A DNA stretch of 64,000 nt. Source: an uncultured Lachnospiraceae bacterium. Lineage in GTDB: Bacteria; Bacillota; Clostridia; Lachnospirales; Lachnospiraceae. The notes beneath the pieces were generated by a model. The model saw nothing but the letters and a program-made list of their open reading frames with translations, ran no database searches and was not told where the DNA came from. Position numbers and translations under genes: made by a program. Of the stretch, positions 1 through 9,527 are shown piece by piece; positions within the stretch are counted from its first letter, which is position 1; each line of letters begins with the position of its first letter. The stretch spans positions 1-64,000 of the forward strand of contig CAJTOK010000014.1 in the NCBI GenBank assembly GCA_910577825.1, in the 5' to 3' direction.

Positions 1-52
1 TTTTTCTTCTTTGGATGACGCTATTTACTCCTTTTTTCAAGTTGAATGACTA
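1..52 (+). mobile_element. Right end of an IS630-family element (second copy)
   Basis: Bases 1-52 are identical to the last 52 bases of the complete IS630-type element at 9481-10378. They carry the last transposase codons with the stop at 47-49. Identity ends where the full element ends: the next bases are TA in both places (the expected target duplication), and the flanks then differ. The rest of this copy lies outside the window. Confidence 0.9.
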
Positions 53-343
53 TATTGTAAGCGCATTAGCTTATGTTGTTTACAAATTACAAAAGCACAG
101 AAAAAAATAGATGCAGCTTATTTGATTATTTTACAAATTGATGAAATACAGGAAAATTTACGGGAAATATCTACTTATATTGTAGATGGAAAAGTGAACT
201 ACCCATTGTCTAAAGCCAATGGGATTGCGCCCACATTATTTCAAACCTGTTTACTAAATCTTTCGCAAACCTTCAATATTCCTTACTATATTTTGAACAT
301 TGGTAAGCAGCAAAATACCACATTTATAACTGGTGAATTATAA
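53..343 (+). pseudogene. 3' fragment of an unknown gene, probably cut by the IS630 insertion
   Basis: An open frame runs directly out of the insertion-sequence end and stops at 341-343, giving about 96 residues of ordinary, mixed-composition protein with no signal peptide or membrane segment. A TTG at 122 would give 73 residues, but no convincing ribosome binding site precedes it and the frame is open upstream of it. The simplest reading is the C-terminus of a gene whose 5' part lies left of the inserted element. I do not recognise the family. An internally started short gene cannot be excluded. Confidence 0.45.
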
Positions 344-349
344 ATGTGG
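318..349 (+). terminator. Hairpin at the end of the truncated gene
   Basis: A perfect 12-bp stem (318-329 with 338-349) closes an 8-nt loop and contains the stop codon of the upstream fragment. It is followed by a T-rich stretch. It lies between the fragment and the convergent carboxypeptidase gene and could serve both. The stem is AT-rich apart from its outer bases. Confidence 0.6.
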
Positions 350-387
350 CTGTTTGTTATTAATTCATATTATTTTGGGATTCCAGG

Positions 388-2106
388 CTAAAAATCAAAG
401 AAATTTTTACCAAAGCTTTCACGTGTATTTCTTTTACGCCTGCTATAACCTGTACTTCTTTTATGCCTGTCAGTTTTGTTTTTTACGGGTGCTGCTTTCT
501 GCTGGTAATGCCTGCTGTGGTTGCGCCGCCTGTTTTTTTCTGGTGCATTACGGCGTTTTTCCTTCCTCTGCATCCTGGCATGGCGCCTGCGCCCTGCTTT
601 GCTTCTGTAACCGCCGCTGCTTTTGTATGAATTTCTCCTTCTGCGCCGTAGTTTCTTAATTAAAAATGCTATTAGAAACAGTGCCAGCAAAACACCTGCT
701 ATAACAGCTGGTATAAGCATATGGTTTTTAATAAAGCTTATTACAGGTGAAAAGACACCTGCAACTGCTTTTTTTATTTTATTAATGCGCCTGTTTTTAC
801 TTGCATTTTTCGCAGTATTACTTTCAATATCCTCAATCTCACTGTCTATAATTTTCCTTGATGCTTCATCAAGATGGTTGTAAGATGCTTTCTCATATAT
901 TATATCAGTTGAGCCCATTACCCTGCCGCCATAGGTATATGTTACCTTTCCAATAATATTTTCACCATCTTTAATGCTGGCATTTTTATTATATGTTATC
1001 TTTTGTTCTGCACTTGAAAGTTTTACTCCTTTAGGAAGGACTACTGCAGATTCATTGGAAAGATGGATGGGTGAACTTTCTGTATTAAAAAAATTGTTGT
1101 AATTGTTAAAAAGGGGTGCATTAATATCTGCTTTTTCTTCATTAATATTATACTTCTTGTAATTCCCAAAGCCAAAATTGAGAAGTGCAGTTGTATCTGT
1201 ATACTCGTTCGGCTCACCAAGCTTTGGACTGCCTGCACGCATAATTACAGATAAAAGCTGCATTCCGTTTTTCTCAGCAAAAGTAACCAGTGTATACTGT
1301 GACGCCTGTGTAAACCCTGTTTTACCGCCAATGCAGTATTTATATTCATACTTCGGGTGGTCATAACCATTAAGCATCTGGTGGTGGTTACGCCATACAC
1401 GTGTTGTTTTATGTGTATTAGTTTTGCTGCAGGTATATGTCCTTGTGCCTGCTATTTTCCTGAATGTTGCATTCTGCATTGCCTGCCTTGCAATTACTGC
1501 CATATCATAGGCTGTTGTGTAATGCTTTGTATCAGGAAGCCCGTTGGGATTGTTAAAGTGTGTATTTTTAAGCCCTAATTCCGCAACTTTGTCATTCATC
1601 ATGCCTACAAATGACTTTACATCCCCTGCTACATGTTCACCTGCTGCAAGGCATACTTCATTGGCTGATTCAAGCATAATGGCATAGAGACACTGTTCCA
1701 TTGACATTTTTTCGCCAACATCTGAATAAATTGTTGAACTTCCTGATTCAATCCCATATACAGCTTCATTTGAAAATGTTACAACATCACTCAGAGAACT
1801 GTTTTCAAGTAAAAGCATGGCTGTCATTATCTTTGTAATGCTTGCAGGATAGTGCTGTTTATGGATATTTTTTTTATATAATATTGAACCAGTGGAGATT
1901 TCCATGAGTATAGCAGAATCACAGGACAGGCTTTTAGGCTTTGGCCCGGCCGGCCACTTAACATCCTTGCTGCCCGCCCCGGCCTGTTTTCCTGCTGGCA
2001 TTACCAGTCTGTTGTTATTTATAGCAGCACCGGAAGTTGTCCATGCCATGTTTGTCATAAGAATTATACCAGCTAATAAAACAGAAACTATGCGTTTTAA
2101 CTTCAT
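388..2106 (-). CDS. dacF: D-alanyl-D-alanine carboxypeptidase (peptidase S11, PBP5/DacF type)
   Basis: Serine D,D-carboxypeptidase that removes the terminal D-alanine from peptidoglycan stem peptides outside the membrane. The 572-residue product begins with a signal peptide. The three penicillin-binding motifs are in order: SITK at 89-92 with the catalytic serine, SAN at 147-149 and KTG at 262-264. After the catalytic part and a linker comes one strong transmembrane helix (about 455-480), then a very basic tail of about 90 residues rich in Arg, Lys and His, presumably cytoplasmic. The usual family anchor is a C-terminal amphipathic helix, so the true membrane helix plus long basic tail is unusual. 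It is followed by no obvious partner gene. The symbol is by family resemblance; dacA or dacB would also be defensible. Confidence 0.88.
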   Translation of the reverse strand: MKLKRIVSVLLAGIILMTNMAWTTSGAAINNNRLVMPAGKQAGAGSKDVKWPAGPKPKSLSCDSAILMEISTGSILYKKNIHKQHYPASITKIMTAMLLLENSSLSDVVTFSNEAVYGIESGSSTIYSDVGEKMSMEQCLYAIMLESANEVCLAAGEHVAGDVKSFVGMMNDKVAELGLKNTHFNNPNGLPDTKHYTTAYDMAVIARQAMQNATFRKIAGTRTYTCSKTNTHKTTRVWRNHHQMLNGYDHPKYEYKYCIGGKTGFTQASQYTLVTFAEKNGMQLLSVIMRAGSPKLGEPNEYTDTTALLNFGFGNYKKYNINEEKADINAPLFNNYNNFFNTESSPIHLSNESAVVLPKGVKLSSAEQKITYNKNASIKDGENIIGKVTYTYGGRVMGSTDIIYEKASYNHLDEASRKIIDSEIEDIESNTAKNASKNRRINKIKKAVAGVFSPVISFIKNHMLIPAVIAGVLLALFLIAFLIKKLRRRRRNSYKSSGGYRSKAGRRRHARMQRKEKRRNAPEKNRRRNHSRHYQQKAAPVKNKTDRHKRSTGYSRRKRNTRESFGKNFFDF

Positions 2107-2182
2107 AATATACCGTCCCGTCTGAAATATATGGTTATACCGATTATTAATTTCATTTTTCCCTTTATATTCATAAAAAAAA

Positions 2183-2254
2183 CACTCTCAGTAGGAATCG
2201 AACCTACAACTGCCCCTTAGGAGGGGGCTGTTATATCCATTTAACTATGAGAGC
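2183..2254 (-). tRNA. tRNA-Arg (anticodon CCT)
   Basis: Read on the minus strand, a full cloverleaf can be drawn. It has a 7-bp acceptor stem with one terminal G-U pair, a 3-bp D stem, an anticodon stem GCCCC/GGGGC with loop CTCCTAA (anticodon CCT, reads AGG), and a T stem GTAGG/CCTAC with loop TTCGAAT. The 3' CCA is not encoded. A T-rich run follows the gene on the same strand. Confidence 0.93.
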
Positions 2255-2357
2255 GTACAAGTAGTATACTACCATAAGACCCCTGTTACGTCAAGTACTT
2301 TTTAAAAATTTTCTCCTTTTTCTTCTTACTATATACTACTATATACTACAAATATGT

Positions 2358-3581
2358 CTATACACTTAAGGCACTGTATTCCTTCACTATGCCAAGAAGT
2401 TCATCCTGCATATCAGGATACCTGGTTATCAGTTCATCTATCTGTTGTACTGTACCAGCTTTTATCTTCTCATTATATTCTATACTTTCACGCAGCCTCT
2501 GCCTTCCCTGGTTAAGTACATGGCGTATCTCTACCATTTCCCTTTCATCAATTATCGCAAGTGCCTGTCTTGTCCATATATCACTATCAGCAATGCCATT
2601 TTCACGTAAAAGGCTTACAAGACATTCACTGTTAAAGTCCAGCTTTTCTGTATTTTCCCTGAAACGCCGTTCATATTCTTTCATTTTGCAGTATTCATTC
2701 CACTTTTCTTCAAAATCTTTTGCATTTTTCACGCTGTACTTTTCACAATTATAGTTAAGCATGTTTACGTTATTTACATATTTTATCTTAACACGGTTCA
2801 TAAGCCCTATGGCCTTATTGACCTTCCTGTCGTTAAGAAGCATGTCACGCTTATTTTTATTAGCCTCCAGAAAAACCACTGTTGCAGAAACCGCCGCAAG
2901 AAGCACTGTCCCAAGGTATGGGAGTGTCATATCAGTTTCCAGTGCATAATAAATCACAATAAATAATACAAACAATGAAACTATAAGGACAGAAAGCACT
3001 TTAGCCATAGATTTTAATGAATTCTGCCTTCCAAGTATCTCCCTCTGCTCATTATACAGAAGTTCTTTTTCCTTTTTAAGGTTTGATATATCACTTTCTA
3101 TGGCTTTCTGGTAAGTTTCTGCATTATACATTTTCTTGATTTCATCAACAAGTTCCTCTTCATAAGGCTCAAACCTTCTCATCTGTGCTTCTGTAATAGT
3201 AAGTGTCCTGTTTTTATAGCGGTTGCGCTCATTAATAAGATTAACTATATTCTTACATATATCAACCATCTCTTTTCTGTCATTTCCGCTTATCCTGTCA
3301 ATTTTTTGTATATCAGAAAGATGTGATGTAATTTTTTCATACTCTTTCTTCGCCTCTGTTATCTGTTTATCGTTTTCCATTGCTGACTCACAGCATTCAC
3401 GTACAAATCTTTTCTGGTCTTTCTTGTCTACAGAAGAGAATTTCTCCTGTTTTGTATCCGCAATTTCTTCTATAAAATCTAAAGACTTACCAGGAATATT
3501 GCCATCCTGCGGCATTTCCACAGGTACACTGTCTGTAATACCTGGATTTCCTGCTTTCTTCTTCCTGTTCCAAAAAGCCAT
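2358..3581 (-). CDS. Membrane-anchored coiled-coil protein of unknown function
   Basis: Last gene of the four-gene operon reading leftward from 9349. The 407-residue product has a basic N-terminus, a long helical, charged stretch likely to form coiled coil, two adjacent transmembrane segments near the middle separated by a short loop, then another long helical region rich in Arg and Glu. No catalytic motif is visible. An upstream TTG in frame (3596) would add five residues, but the ATG at 3581 has AAAGGA six bases before it and is preferred. It begins 11 bp after the TPR gene, so co-transcription is likely. Inference: a membrane scaffold for the ATPase and solenoid proteins of the same operon. 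Confidence 0.75.
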   Translation of the reverse strand: MAFWNRKKKAGNPGITDSVPVEMPQDGNIPGKSLDFIEEIADTKQEKFSSVDKKDQKRFVRECCESAMENDKQITEAKKEYEKITSHLSDIQKIDRISGNDRKEMVDICKNIVNLINERNRYKNRTLTITEAQMRRFEPYEEELVDEIKKMYNAETYQKAIESDISNLKKEKELLYNEQREILGRQNSLKSMAKVLSVLIVSLFVLFIVIYYALETDMTLPYLGTVLLAAVSATVVFLEANKNKRDMLLNDRKVNKAIGLMNRVKIKYVNNVNMLNYNCEKYSVKNAKDFEEKWNEYCKMKEYERRFRENTEKLDFNSECLVSLLRENGIADSDIWTRQALAIIDEREMVEIRHVLNQGRQRLRESIEYNEKIKAGTVQQIDELITRYPDMQDELLGIVKEYSALSV

Positions 3582-3592
3582 ATCCAATCCTT

Positions 3593-4432
3593 TCAAACAC
3601 TGGTTTCTTCACGGTACTCATCTTTCCACCGTTTAATATACCCATCTACTTTCTCATAATACTCCTCTAAATAGCCAGATTTCAATATCTCCCTTAAACG
3701 TGATATCCTGCCTGTTTCCTTTGAAGAAGCATTAATCCTGTCTATTTCATTAAAATCCCTTTTTATAATATCCCTTTCTTCTTCTGTGATATTATACTGC
3801 CTGCATACAAGCCCGAACCGTGTATTATCTTCTGAAAGTATAAGACAGTATATATATTCTCTTATTGACTCCTTATTCTTTCCTTTTTCATATGCCTGTG
3901 AAAAGTAATCACACGCTTTGCCATAATCGCCAAGGCCTGCATATGCCACACCAATATTATGGTAAATTGCACCATACTCTTTTATATCTGCTGCCAGCAT
4001 ATTATCACTCTTTAATATATGGCCATATTCCTCAAGTGCTTTTTCAAATAAATTGCACCTTAAAAAATTATCCGCCTTTATCTTTTGCCTTTTACGCATA
4101 GGCAGGCTCTGCGTTTCATCCATTATCTTTATAAGCCAGTTTATCTCTTTTTCATCATAATAATCACAGCTGCAGCATAATGTAACTACAATATCCTTCA
4201 GGTTATTATTATAACGGAGCATATTTTCCACTTTAAGTGCAGTATCCTCCATACCCAGTTCTTCCCTTAACCATACTGCGAACCCATAAGTAAAAAAATC
4301 ACGCTGCAGCATATAAATATTCTGGTGGATGAAATAACAGACTTCTTCTATAGAATATACATTAGTGTCTGTAACCCTGAAATAGTATGGTTTTTTTGCA
4401 AGCCTGCTGCTGCACTGGATTAACTTCCCCAT
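3593..4432 (-). CDS. TPR-repeat protein
   Basis: Third gene of the operon. The 279-residue soluble product is helical. Its middle holds a clear tetratricopeptide unit (an alanine- and glycine-rich stretch reading NIGVAYAGLGDYGKACDYF, around 160-180), and less regular helical pairs surround it. The Met at 4432 has GGAGG six bases upstream and is preferred to the Met two codons earlier, which directly abuts that ribosome binding site. It starts 34 bp after the Hsp70-like gene and ends 11 bp before the coiled-coil gene. A role as adaptor between neighbouring proteins is inference from the repeat type and the operon. Confidence 0.75.
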   Translation of the reverse strand: MGKLIQCSSRLAKKPYYFRVTDTNVYSIEEVCYFIHQNIYMLQRDFFTYGFAVWLREELGMEDTALKVENMLRYNNNLKDIVVTLCCSCDYYDEKEINWLIKIMDETQSLPMRKRQKIKADNFLRCNLFEKALEEYGHILKSDNMLAADIKEYGAIYHNIGVAYAGLGDYGKACDYFSQAYEKGKNKESIREYIYCLILSEDNTRFGLVCRQYNITEEERDIIKRDFNEIDRINASSKETGRISRLREILKSGYLEEYYEKVDGYIKRWKDEYREETSV

Positions 4433-4466
4433 ATCCATCCTCCATAAAGTTTTACTATTCCCTTAA

Positions 4467-5741
4467 TCATCCTGCATCTGATATATCTATATAACGTTCC
4501 CATATCCTGTTGGATGACGGGCAAAATTCACCAAACCCGTTATCCTTAAGCGTTACTATACATGTACTTTTGCTGGCAAACCGGATTCTTACAGTAAAAC
4601 GTGTCATTTTATTTTCCCTGCCTGTAAAACCACTAAGCGATAATATATGTGCTTTGGCTTCATGCAGCAGCACATTTCTTGTAATAATCTGGATTTCTTC
4701 TTCATCATCTGGTATAACATCTATGCTTGAATCTACTTCTTTCCACCTTGAACCAGCCTTTGCAAGCGCCACTTCACAGAACTCCGCATTGTGGTATGTC
4801 CTTATTAATATATCGCTTGTAATCATATCTTCATCAAGGAAAATAAAACCTTCAAGCTTCCCGTTGCCCGCAAATTCCCTGGCAGCATAACATGCCCCTT
4901 TGGTAAATAAATTCTGCCCGCGGAATACCCTTCTTCCTGAACAAAGCTCTTTCAGGGCTTCCGACGCCCATCTTCCCTCAAAACCAGTTCCTGTTACATA
5001 TATTGTAGTAACCATCTGCTTATGCAGCACTGTATTGGCAACAGTGTTAAAAGCATATTTAATACGGATATCATCATTTTCCAGCAAAAGTTCATATGGC
5101 ATAATATCTGATAAATCTTTTTTCTCTACACCTACAATATATGGGACATTTTTTCTGTCTATTGATATCTGTGAATAAGACAGGCCGCCTGTATTATATT
5201 CAAACATGCCTACATTATTAATCCAGAGTTCTTTTGGCTGGCTTACTGCATAATACATGTAACTCTGCTTATGGTTTTGTATAACAAGCCTGTCTGCCAT
5301 TATACCAAGCTCTTCACAGGCATCTTTAATAATGCCTGTTGCTGCTGTATCCCTGTCATCTATACTTATAACAAGTTTTTTAATTGTATCATTGGGATAA
5401 TATTCTTTTAACAGGCTTAATTCCTTCAGGAAGAAACGTTTCAGCACTTCCTTGCTGTGGAATGTATATCCTGAAATTTCAAATTTATCCGCTGATATAA
5501 TGCGTTCAAGTATATTGTCCAGATGTATAAAATCTTCCCCTGCTTCAAGTGCATCTGTCCCCCAGAGCCACTCATTAGTTTTCTTATTAACTGCAAATGC
5601 AACAGGTATTTCATATTCCCTTTCAGTCTTATACATCCTGCCAACCGGAACCGGTTCATATATTTTATTGTCAAAGCATGAAATCTGTGAAATTGTCCTT
5701 CCCAAATCAATTCCCACCAAAAGCCGCCTTTCTTCATTCAT
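4467..5741 (-). CDS. Hsp70/actin-fold (ASKHA) ATPase-like protein, DUF5716-like
   Basis: Second gene of the operon, 424 residues, no membrane segment. The N-terminus carries the phosphate-1 loop of Hsp70 and actin relatives (GIDLGRT, Asp12). Near residue 185 the stretch EYNTGGLSYSQISI sits where the phosphate-2 loop (normally DLGGGT) should be, with Asn-Thr in place of the usual acidic start. Later, VTGTGFEG followed by a GQNLFTKGACYAA motif matches the adenosine loop and following helix. There is no peptide-binding domain of DnaK type. Start at 5741 is supported by GGGAG seven bases upstream. I recall this as a Lachnospiraceae family (DUF5716) but could not check. ATP binding is likely; hydrolysis is uncertain because of the altered loop. 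Confidence 0.72.
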   Translation of the reverse strand: MNEERRLLVGIDLGRTISQISCFDNKIYEPVPVGRMYKTEREYEIPVAFAVNKKTNEWLWGTDALEAGEDFIHLDNILERIISADKFEISGYTFHSKEVLKRFFLKELSLLKEYYPNDTIKKLVISIDDRDTAATGIIKDACEELGIMADRLVIQNHKQSYMYYAVSQPKELWINNVGMFEYNTGGLSYSQISIDRKNVPYIVGVEKKDLSDIMPYELLLENDDIRIKYAFNTVANTVLHKQMVTTIYVTGTGFEGRWASEALKELCSGRRVFRGQNLFTKGACYAAREFAGNGKLEGFIFLDEDMITSDILIRTYHNAEFCEVALAKAGSRWKEVDSSIDVIPDDEEEIQIITRNVLLHEAKAHILSLSGFTGRENKMTRFTVRIRFASKSTCIVTLKDNGFGEFCPSSNRIWERYIDISDAG

Positions 5742-5788
5742 GTATATTCTCCCGTCCTGTTAAGATAAACTACAGGTTAAAAGTTTTC

Positions 5789-8700
5789 TTAATCTAATAT
5801 AGGTTTAAACATCCGTTTTACATTTTCACGTTCCCTGGAATATTCCTCCATCAGTCCAATAAGAGTTGCATCATCATTCATTTCTTTAGCAATCATTATT
5901 GTATTAAGTGTATGGTAACGGCTTCCCTCCCTTGCATTGTCCATAGAGCTGTCAAAATGCACACTTACACTTCTGGTTATCTTTTCCCCTTTTTCACTGG
6001 TTTCTGATATATAATACTGCAGAAGTTCATCCTGGAACAACATAAATTCCTTTACCCTTATGCCTTCAAATACATTCCTCATTGTTTCAGTAATAAATTC
6101 TGCTGCCTGTCCTTTGTGCCCTGATGATATAAGATAATGTATCTTTACTTCACACTCTGGTTCTGCAATATATTCAACATACTGTGCATCCATTATATGG
6201 ATAGGCAGTGAAAACTTGCCAATGAAATCCTTAAAAAATGAAAATACAATGTTTTTATCATAAAGCATATTTACATTATAATCTGCAAAATTTATTTCTT
6301 CTTCTGTAAGTTTTTTCTTATGGCTTAAATATTTTAATGTTGCAATAAGGCAAACCATATTTTCCTGTGTGCGCACTTCATCATAAAAATATTTAAACAT
6401 TTCATTAGGGATAAGCCAGTTTTTTATAAGGTATTTATATGCAATTATTTTCAGGAACGCTTTAATAAGGCGTTTATTATCACCATTTTCATAATAGCTG
6501 TAAAATATGCTGTACGCCTCTGGTGATATTTCTTCTGTAAATACCATCTGCGCAATTATACGTTCTTCAAAGTTTTTACATTCTATCCCAAAACCACGTG
6601 CTGCCTGCCATAATTTTGTTTCTTCATATATGCCTCCCATAAAGTAATTGCAGAGGTATTTTAACACACTTTCATCAAACTTGCCAGTATTAAAAATATG
6701 CCATGCAAGCCTTACAAGATGTACATCTTCTGTATCTGCATTATCTGCAAATGTATGTGAAGAAATCTGCAGAAGCCTTTTACCGTCTATCTTATCATAA
6801 CCAAACTTTAAAATACCTTCCATTGCTTTATCATAACAATGGCGCACTGCACAATATTCTATAAACTGTGCCCTTTCAGAACTGCTTACATTGTCCCAGC
6901 CCATAGAAGCAAGCGCATCATCAAGAAGCTGCCCCTCAAAATTATCAAAATAATATTTTACAAGGGCAGAAAAAACCTTTCTATGCTGGTAATCACTTAA
7001 CCCCTGTATATTAATAACTTTGCTGTGTACCTCCATAGCAGATGTACCTGTCTGGTGCAGGTGGTCAGCCCTGTCATAAAGGTATAATAAAAGCCCTGTA
7101 TCTGTCTTGTTCTTCTCAAAACACCGTCCTGCAAGATAGTCAAGGTTTAAAAGTTTATTGGCAGTATAATCTATGGACATTATATACCGGTTATCAAGCC
7201 CGTCTGCAAGAAATACATGTGACTGTTCTGTAAATATATGGACTACTGCCCTGCCATGTACAAGCGGCACAAATTCTTCATCTTTAAGTTCCCGGTGCCT
7301 TACATAAACACCTGTTATATCAGGATTATTACATATAATTTCATGGCTGAACATAACTTTTGGAAGTTCTGCTGCCACATTATCTGTAATTGTATCTTCA
7401 TTAATACATTCTTCATATATTATTGCAAGGTTCTTACTGATGCGTCCCTGTTTAAGCTGTGCAAAGCAGAACTCTTCTATATTATTTATATATGAATTAT
7501 AAGTGTCTGGTATCTGTTCTTTATTTTTAATAACATAGGCATAAAGCATTGCTTTTTTAACAGCTGTAAGATGGTTGTCATACAGGAAATATAAAAGGAC
7601 TGACTGTTTAAGGTGTATTTCCTGTGTTTCATCTAATGAATACATATAATATTCATATAAATCTGTAAGTTTAAGGTTCTTTTCAATTCCCAGTGCATAC
7701 CATTTAAAAGCCTCTGCAGATGTCATCTGTCCTTTCATATATGTACTGCATATTGCAATTAAAATTTCATCATCATTGTACTTCTTATATAAGGTACATA
7801 AATCAGATAATACCATTCCTGAATAATTCTTTAACCTGCCAGCAAGATATGTATAACGCAGCACAAGCTCTTTTTCAAGGTAATCATTGGCACAGCCCCA
7901 GTGCAGGCAGGCAACAACCTCCATATTTAATTCAATAAGCCGTTCTGGTGTATCATTAAATATATTACAGGCTTCAAGATACATTACAGGGCTGTGGCAT
8001 CCTTCCCTGAGCTGTTCTGATATGCTTTCAAGCTTTGCCCTGTCTGCCGCATACTCACCATCCAGATAGAGTAAAAACCACAGAAGCTGCCAGCTGTGCC
8101 CTTTTTCTTCATAACACCGCCTTATTTTCTTAATGCAGTCATCCCTTTCATGTGAATCACTTGCCCACAGCCCTTTTAAATACAGGTATGCACAGTACAG
8201 TTTAATATCTTTCTTATAAATATCTTTAACAGCCTGTGAAAGACGTTCAAGGCCGCTTTCAACTACACTGTCCCTTCTGCCGATTATTCCAATATGGATT
8301 CTATAAAGCTCCTCCTCTATATTTAAATCCATACTCGGGGCAGATGAAACCATCTTTTCCACAGAAGAAATATATTCCTCTGTTTCCATCCTGTTCATTG
8401 AAAAATCAAGATACAGTTTTGTCAGTTTATAATGTTTCTTCTGCAATGCCATGTTGTTTATAACAACCTCATGCCTTATACCTGGCTTTACAGCCGTTAT
8501 TTCTATTTCAACCGTCTGGCGTACAGAAGTTATCCTGATTCTTGCATAATTATTTCCTGATGCCATTTTAGCAGGGTCAGCCATAAATGATAACTTATAT
8601 GTCTTGCCTATAAAATTATCAGCCCATATAATTTTATGTTCTGGTTCTATAAAATTTGCATCTGAACTTATATGGAACTCCCCAAACCCCCAGTTATCCT

Positions 8701-9349
8701 TTGTTATTATAATTTCGTCTGTAAACTTTTCATGGCAGTTTTTATATTCAAAAGAAGTCTGGTTTACTGTAAACATTATAGGGAGTTTCTTATGTATTGC
8801 AATTAAAAATTCTTCCATTGCAAGCCCTTTGCTTGTACCTGCAATAAGCCCCCTGTAAAGCGCAATATTGGAATTATCCCTGTATAAAAACACTTCTTCA
8901 AAATGACGGTTCCTGAAAAGCTGCACCGCCTCTGTACTGTCCTCTTTGGCAAGATTGGCAAAATGGAACAAGTCCTTTATCCTGCCAGAAGAAACCGTGC
9001 AGGAAGGAACATTTACATTAACACTGAACCTGGCATGTGCACTCCCACAGTCTGTAATAATAAGAATTGAACCTTTTACCACTTCACCTGGCATAAAATT
9101 CTTTCCATTAAAGCTAAACCGCACCACGGCAGTTTCACCCTGGAAAGAATCCTGCTCCAGTTCAATATAATGGCAGCTTGTACTTACAAGTCCTTTCATT
9201 GCCCTGTTTTTACTATTGCTTACAGTAAAACTTCCAGTGCATGACTCACCTGAATCAGTTTCAAGTTTTAGACTTGGCGGGTCCAGTATAAGTTCTGCCG
9301 GGCTGCTTTTAAATATACCATTTGCAATCTCATCTATTTTCTCTTTCAT
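5789..9349 (-). CDS. Giant Ig-like plus helical-solenoid protein, DUF5717-like
   Basis: First gene of the operon, 1186 residues. The N-terminal quarter is beta-rich, with two or more Ig-like sandwich segments containing many alternating hydrophobic residues and phrases such as GSILIITDCGSAHARFSV. The remaining three quarters are helical repeats resembling a TPR-like solenoid. There is no signal peptide and no transmembrane segment, so the beta domains would be cytoplasmic unless it is exported by another route. The frame is open upstream to 9478, but the Met at 9349 has GGAGGG four bases before it. A good promoter lies at 9390-9419, so the longer version is unlikely. I recall a DUF5717 family of this size in Lachnospiraceae. 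Function unknown; its constant company with an Hsp70-like ATPase suggests one complex. Confidence 0.75.
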   Translation of the reverse strand: MKEKIDEIANGIFKSSPAELILDPPSLKLETDSGESCTGSFTVSNSKNRAMKGLVSTSCHYIELEQDSFQGETAVVRFSFNGKNFMPGEVVKGSILIITDCGSAHARFSVNVNVPSCTVSSGRIKDLFHFANLAKEDSTEAVQLFRNRHFEEVFLYRDNSNIALYRGLIAGTSKGLAMEEFLIAIHKKLPIMFTVNQTSFEYKNCHEKFTDEIIITKDNWGFGEFHISSDANFIEPEHKIIWADNFIGKTYKLSFMADPAKMASGNNYARIRITSVRQTVEIEITAVKPGIRHEVVINNMALQKKHYKLTKLYLDFSMNRMETEEYISSVEKMVSSAPSMDLNIEEELYRIHIGIIGRRDSVVESGLERLSQAVKDIYKKDIKLYCAYLYLKGLWASDSHERDDCIKKIRRCYEEKGHSWQLLWFLLYLDGEYAADRAKLESISEQLREGCHSPVMYLEACNIFNDTPERLIELNMEVVACLHWGCANDYLEKELVLRYTYLAGRLKNYSGMVLSDLCTLYKKYNDDEILIAICSTYMKGQMTSAEAFKWYALGIEKNLKLTDLYEYYMYSLDETQEIHLKQSVLLYFLYDNHLTAVKKAMLYAYVIKNKEQIPDTYNSYINNIEEFCFAQLKQGRISKNLAIIYEECINEDTITDNVAAELPKVMFSHEIICNNPDITGVYVRHRELKDEEFVPLVHGRAVVHIFTEQSHVFLADGLDNRYIMSIDYTANKLLNLDYLAGRCFEKNKTDTGLLLYLYDRADHLHQTGTSAMEVHSKVINIQGLSDYQHRKVFSALVKYYFDNFEGQLLDDALASMGWDNVSSSERAQFIEYCAVRHCYDKAMEGILKFGYDKIDGKRLLQISSHTFADNADTEDVHLVRLAWHIFNTGKFDESVLKYLCNYFMGGIYEETKLWQAARGFGIECKNFEERIIAQMVFTEEISPEAYSIFYSYYENGDNKRLIKAFLKIIAYKYLIKNWLIPNEMFKYFYDEVRTQENMVCLIATLKYLSHKKKLTEEEINFADYNVNMLYDKNIVFSFFKDFIGKFSLPIHIMDAQYVEYIAEPECEVKIHYLISSGHKGQAAEFITETMRNVFEGIRVKEFMLFQDELLQYYISETSEKGEKITRSVSVHFDSSMDNAREGSRYHTLNTIMIAKEMNDDATLIGLMEEYSRERENVKRMFKPILD

Positions 9350-9389
9350 AAATCCCTCCGGGCTTTTCCACAGACAACTATTGCCTGTT

Positions 9390-9419
9390 ATTATAACACT
9401 TTTTATATGCCTGTGTAAA
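9390..9419 (-). promoter_or_regulatory. Sigma-A-type promoter of the Hsp70-like operon
   Basis: On the minus strand TTTACA (9419-9414) and TATAAT (9395-9390) are separated by 18 bp, and the start codon follows 40 bp later. The IS630 element begins 61 bp upstream of the -35 box, so it does not disrupt this promoter. Confidence 0.7.
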
Positions 9420-9527
9420 GCTTTGCAAATTTTAGTTTTTACTGTAAAAAGGCAAGAAAAGCCCCGGAAAGTTGACATTATACTAATTCCACTTTAAATC
9501 AGGAAGAAAATATGTTAAAATGTAAAT

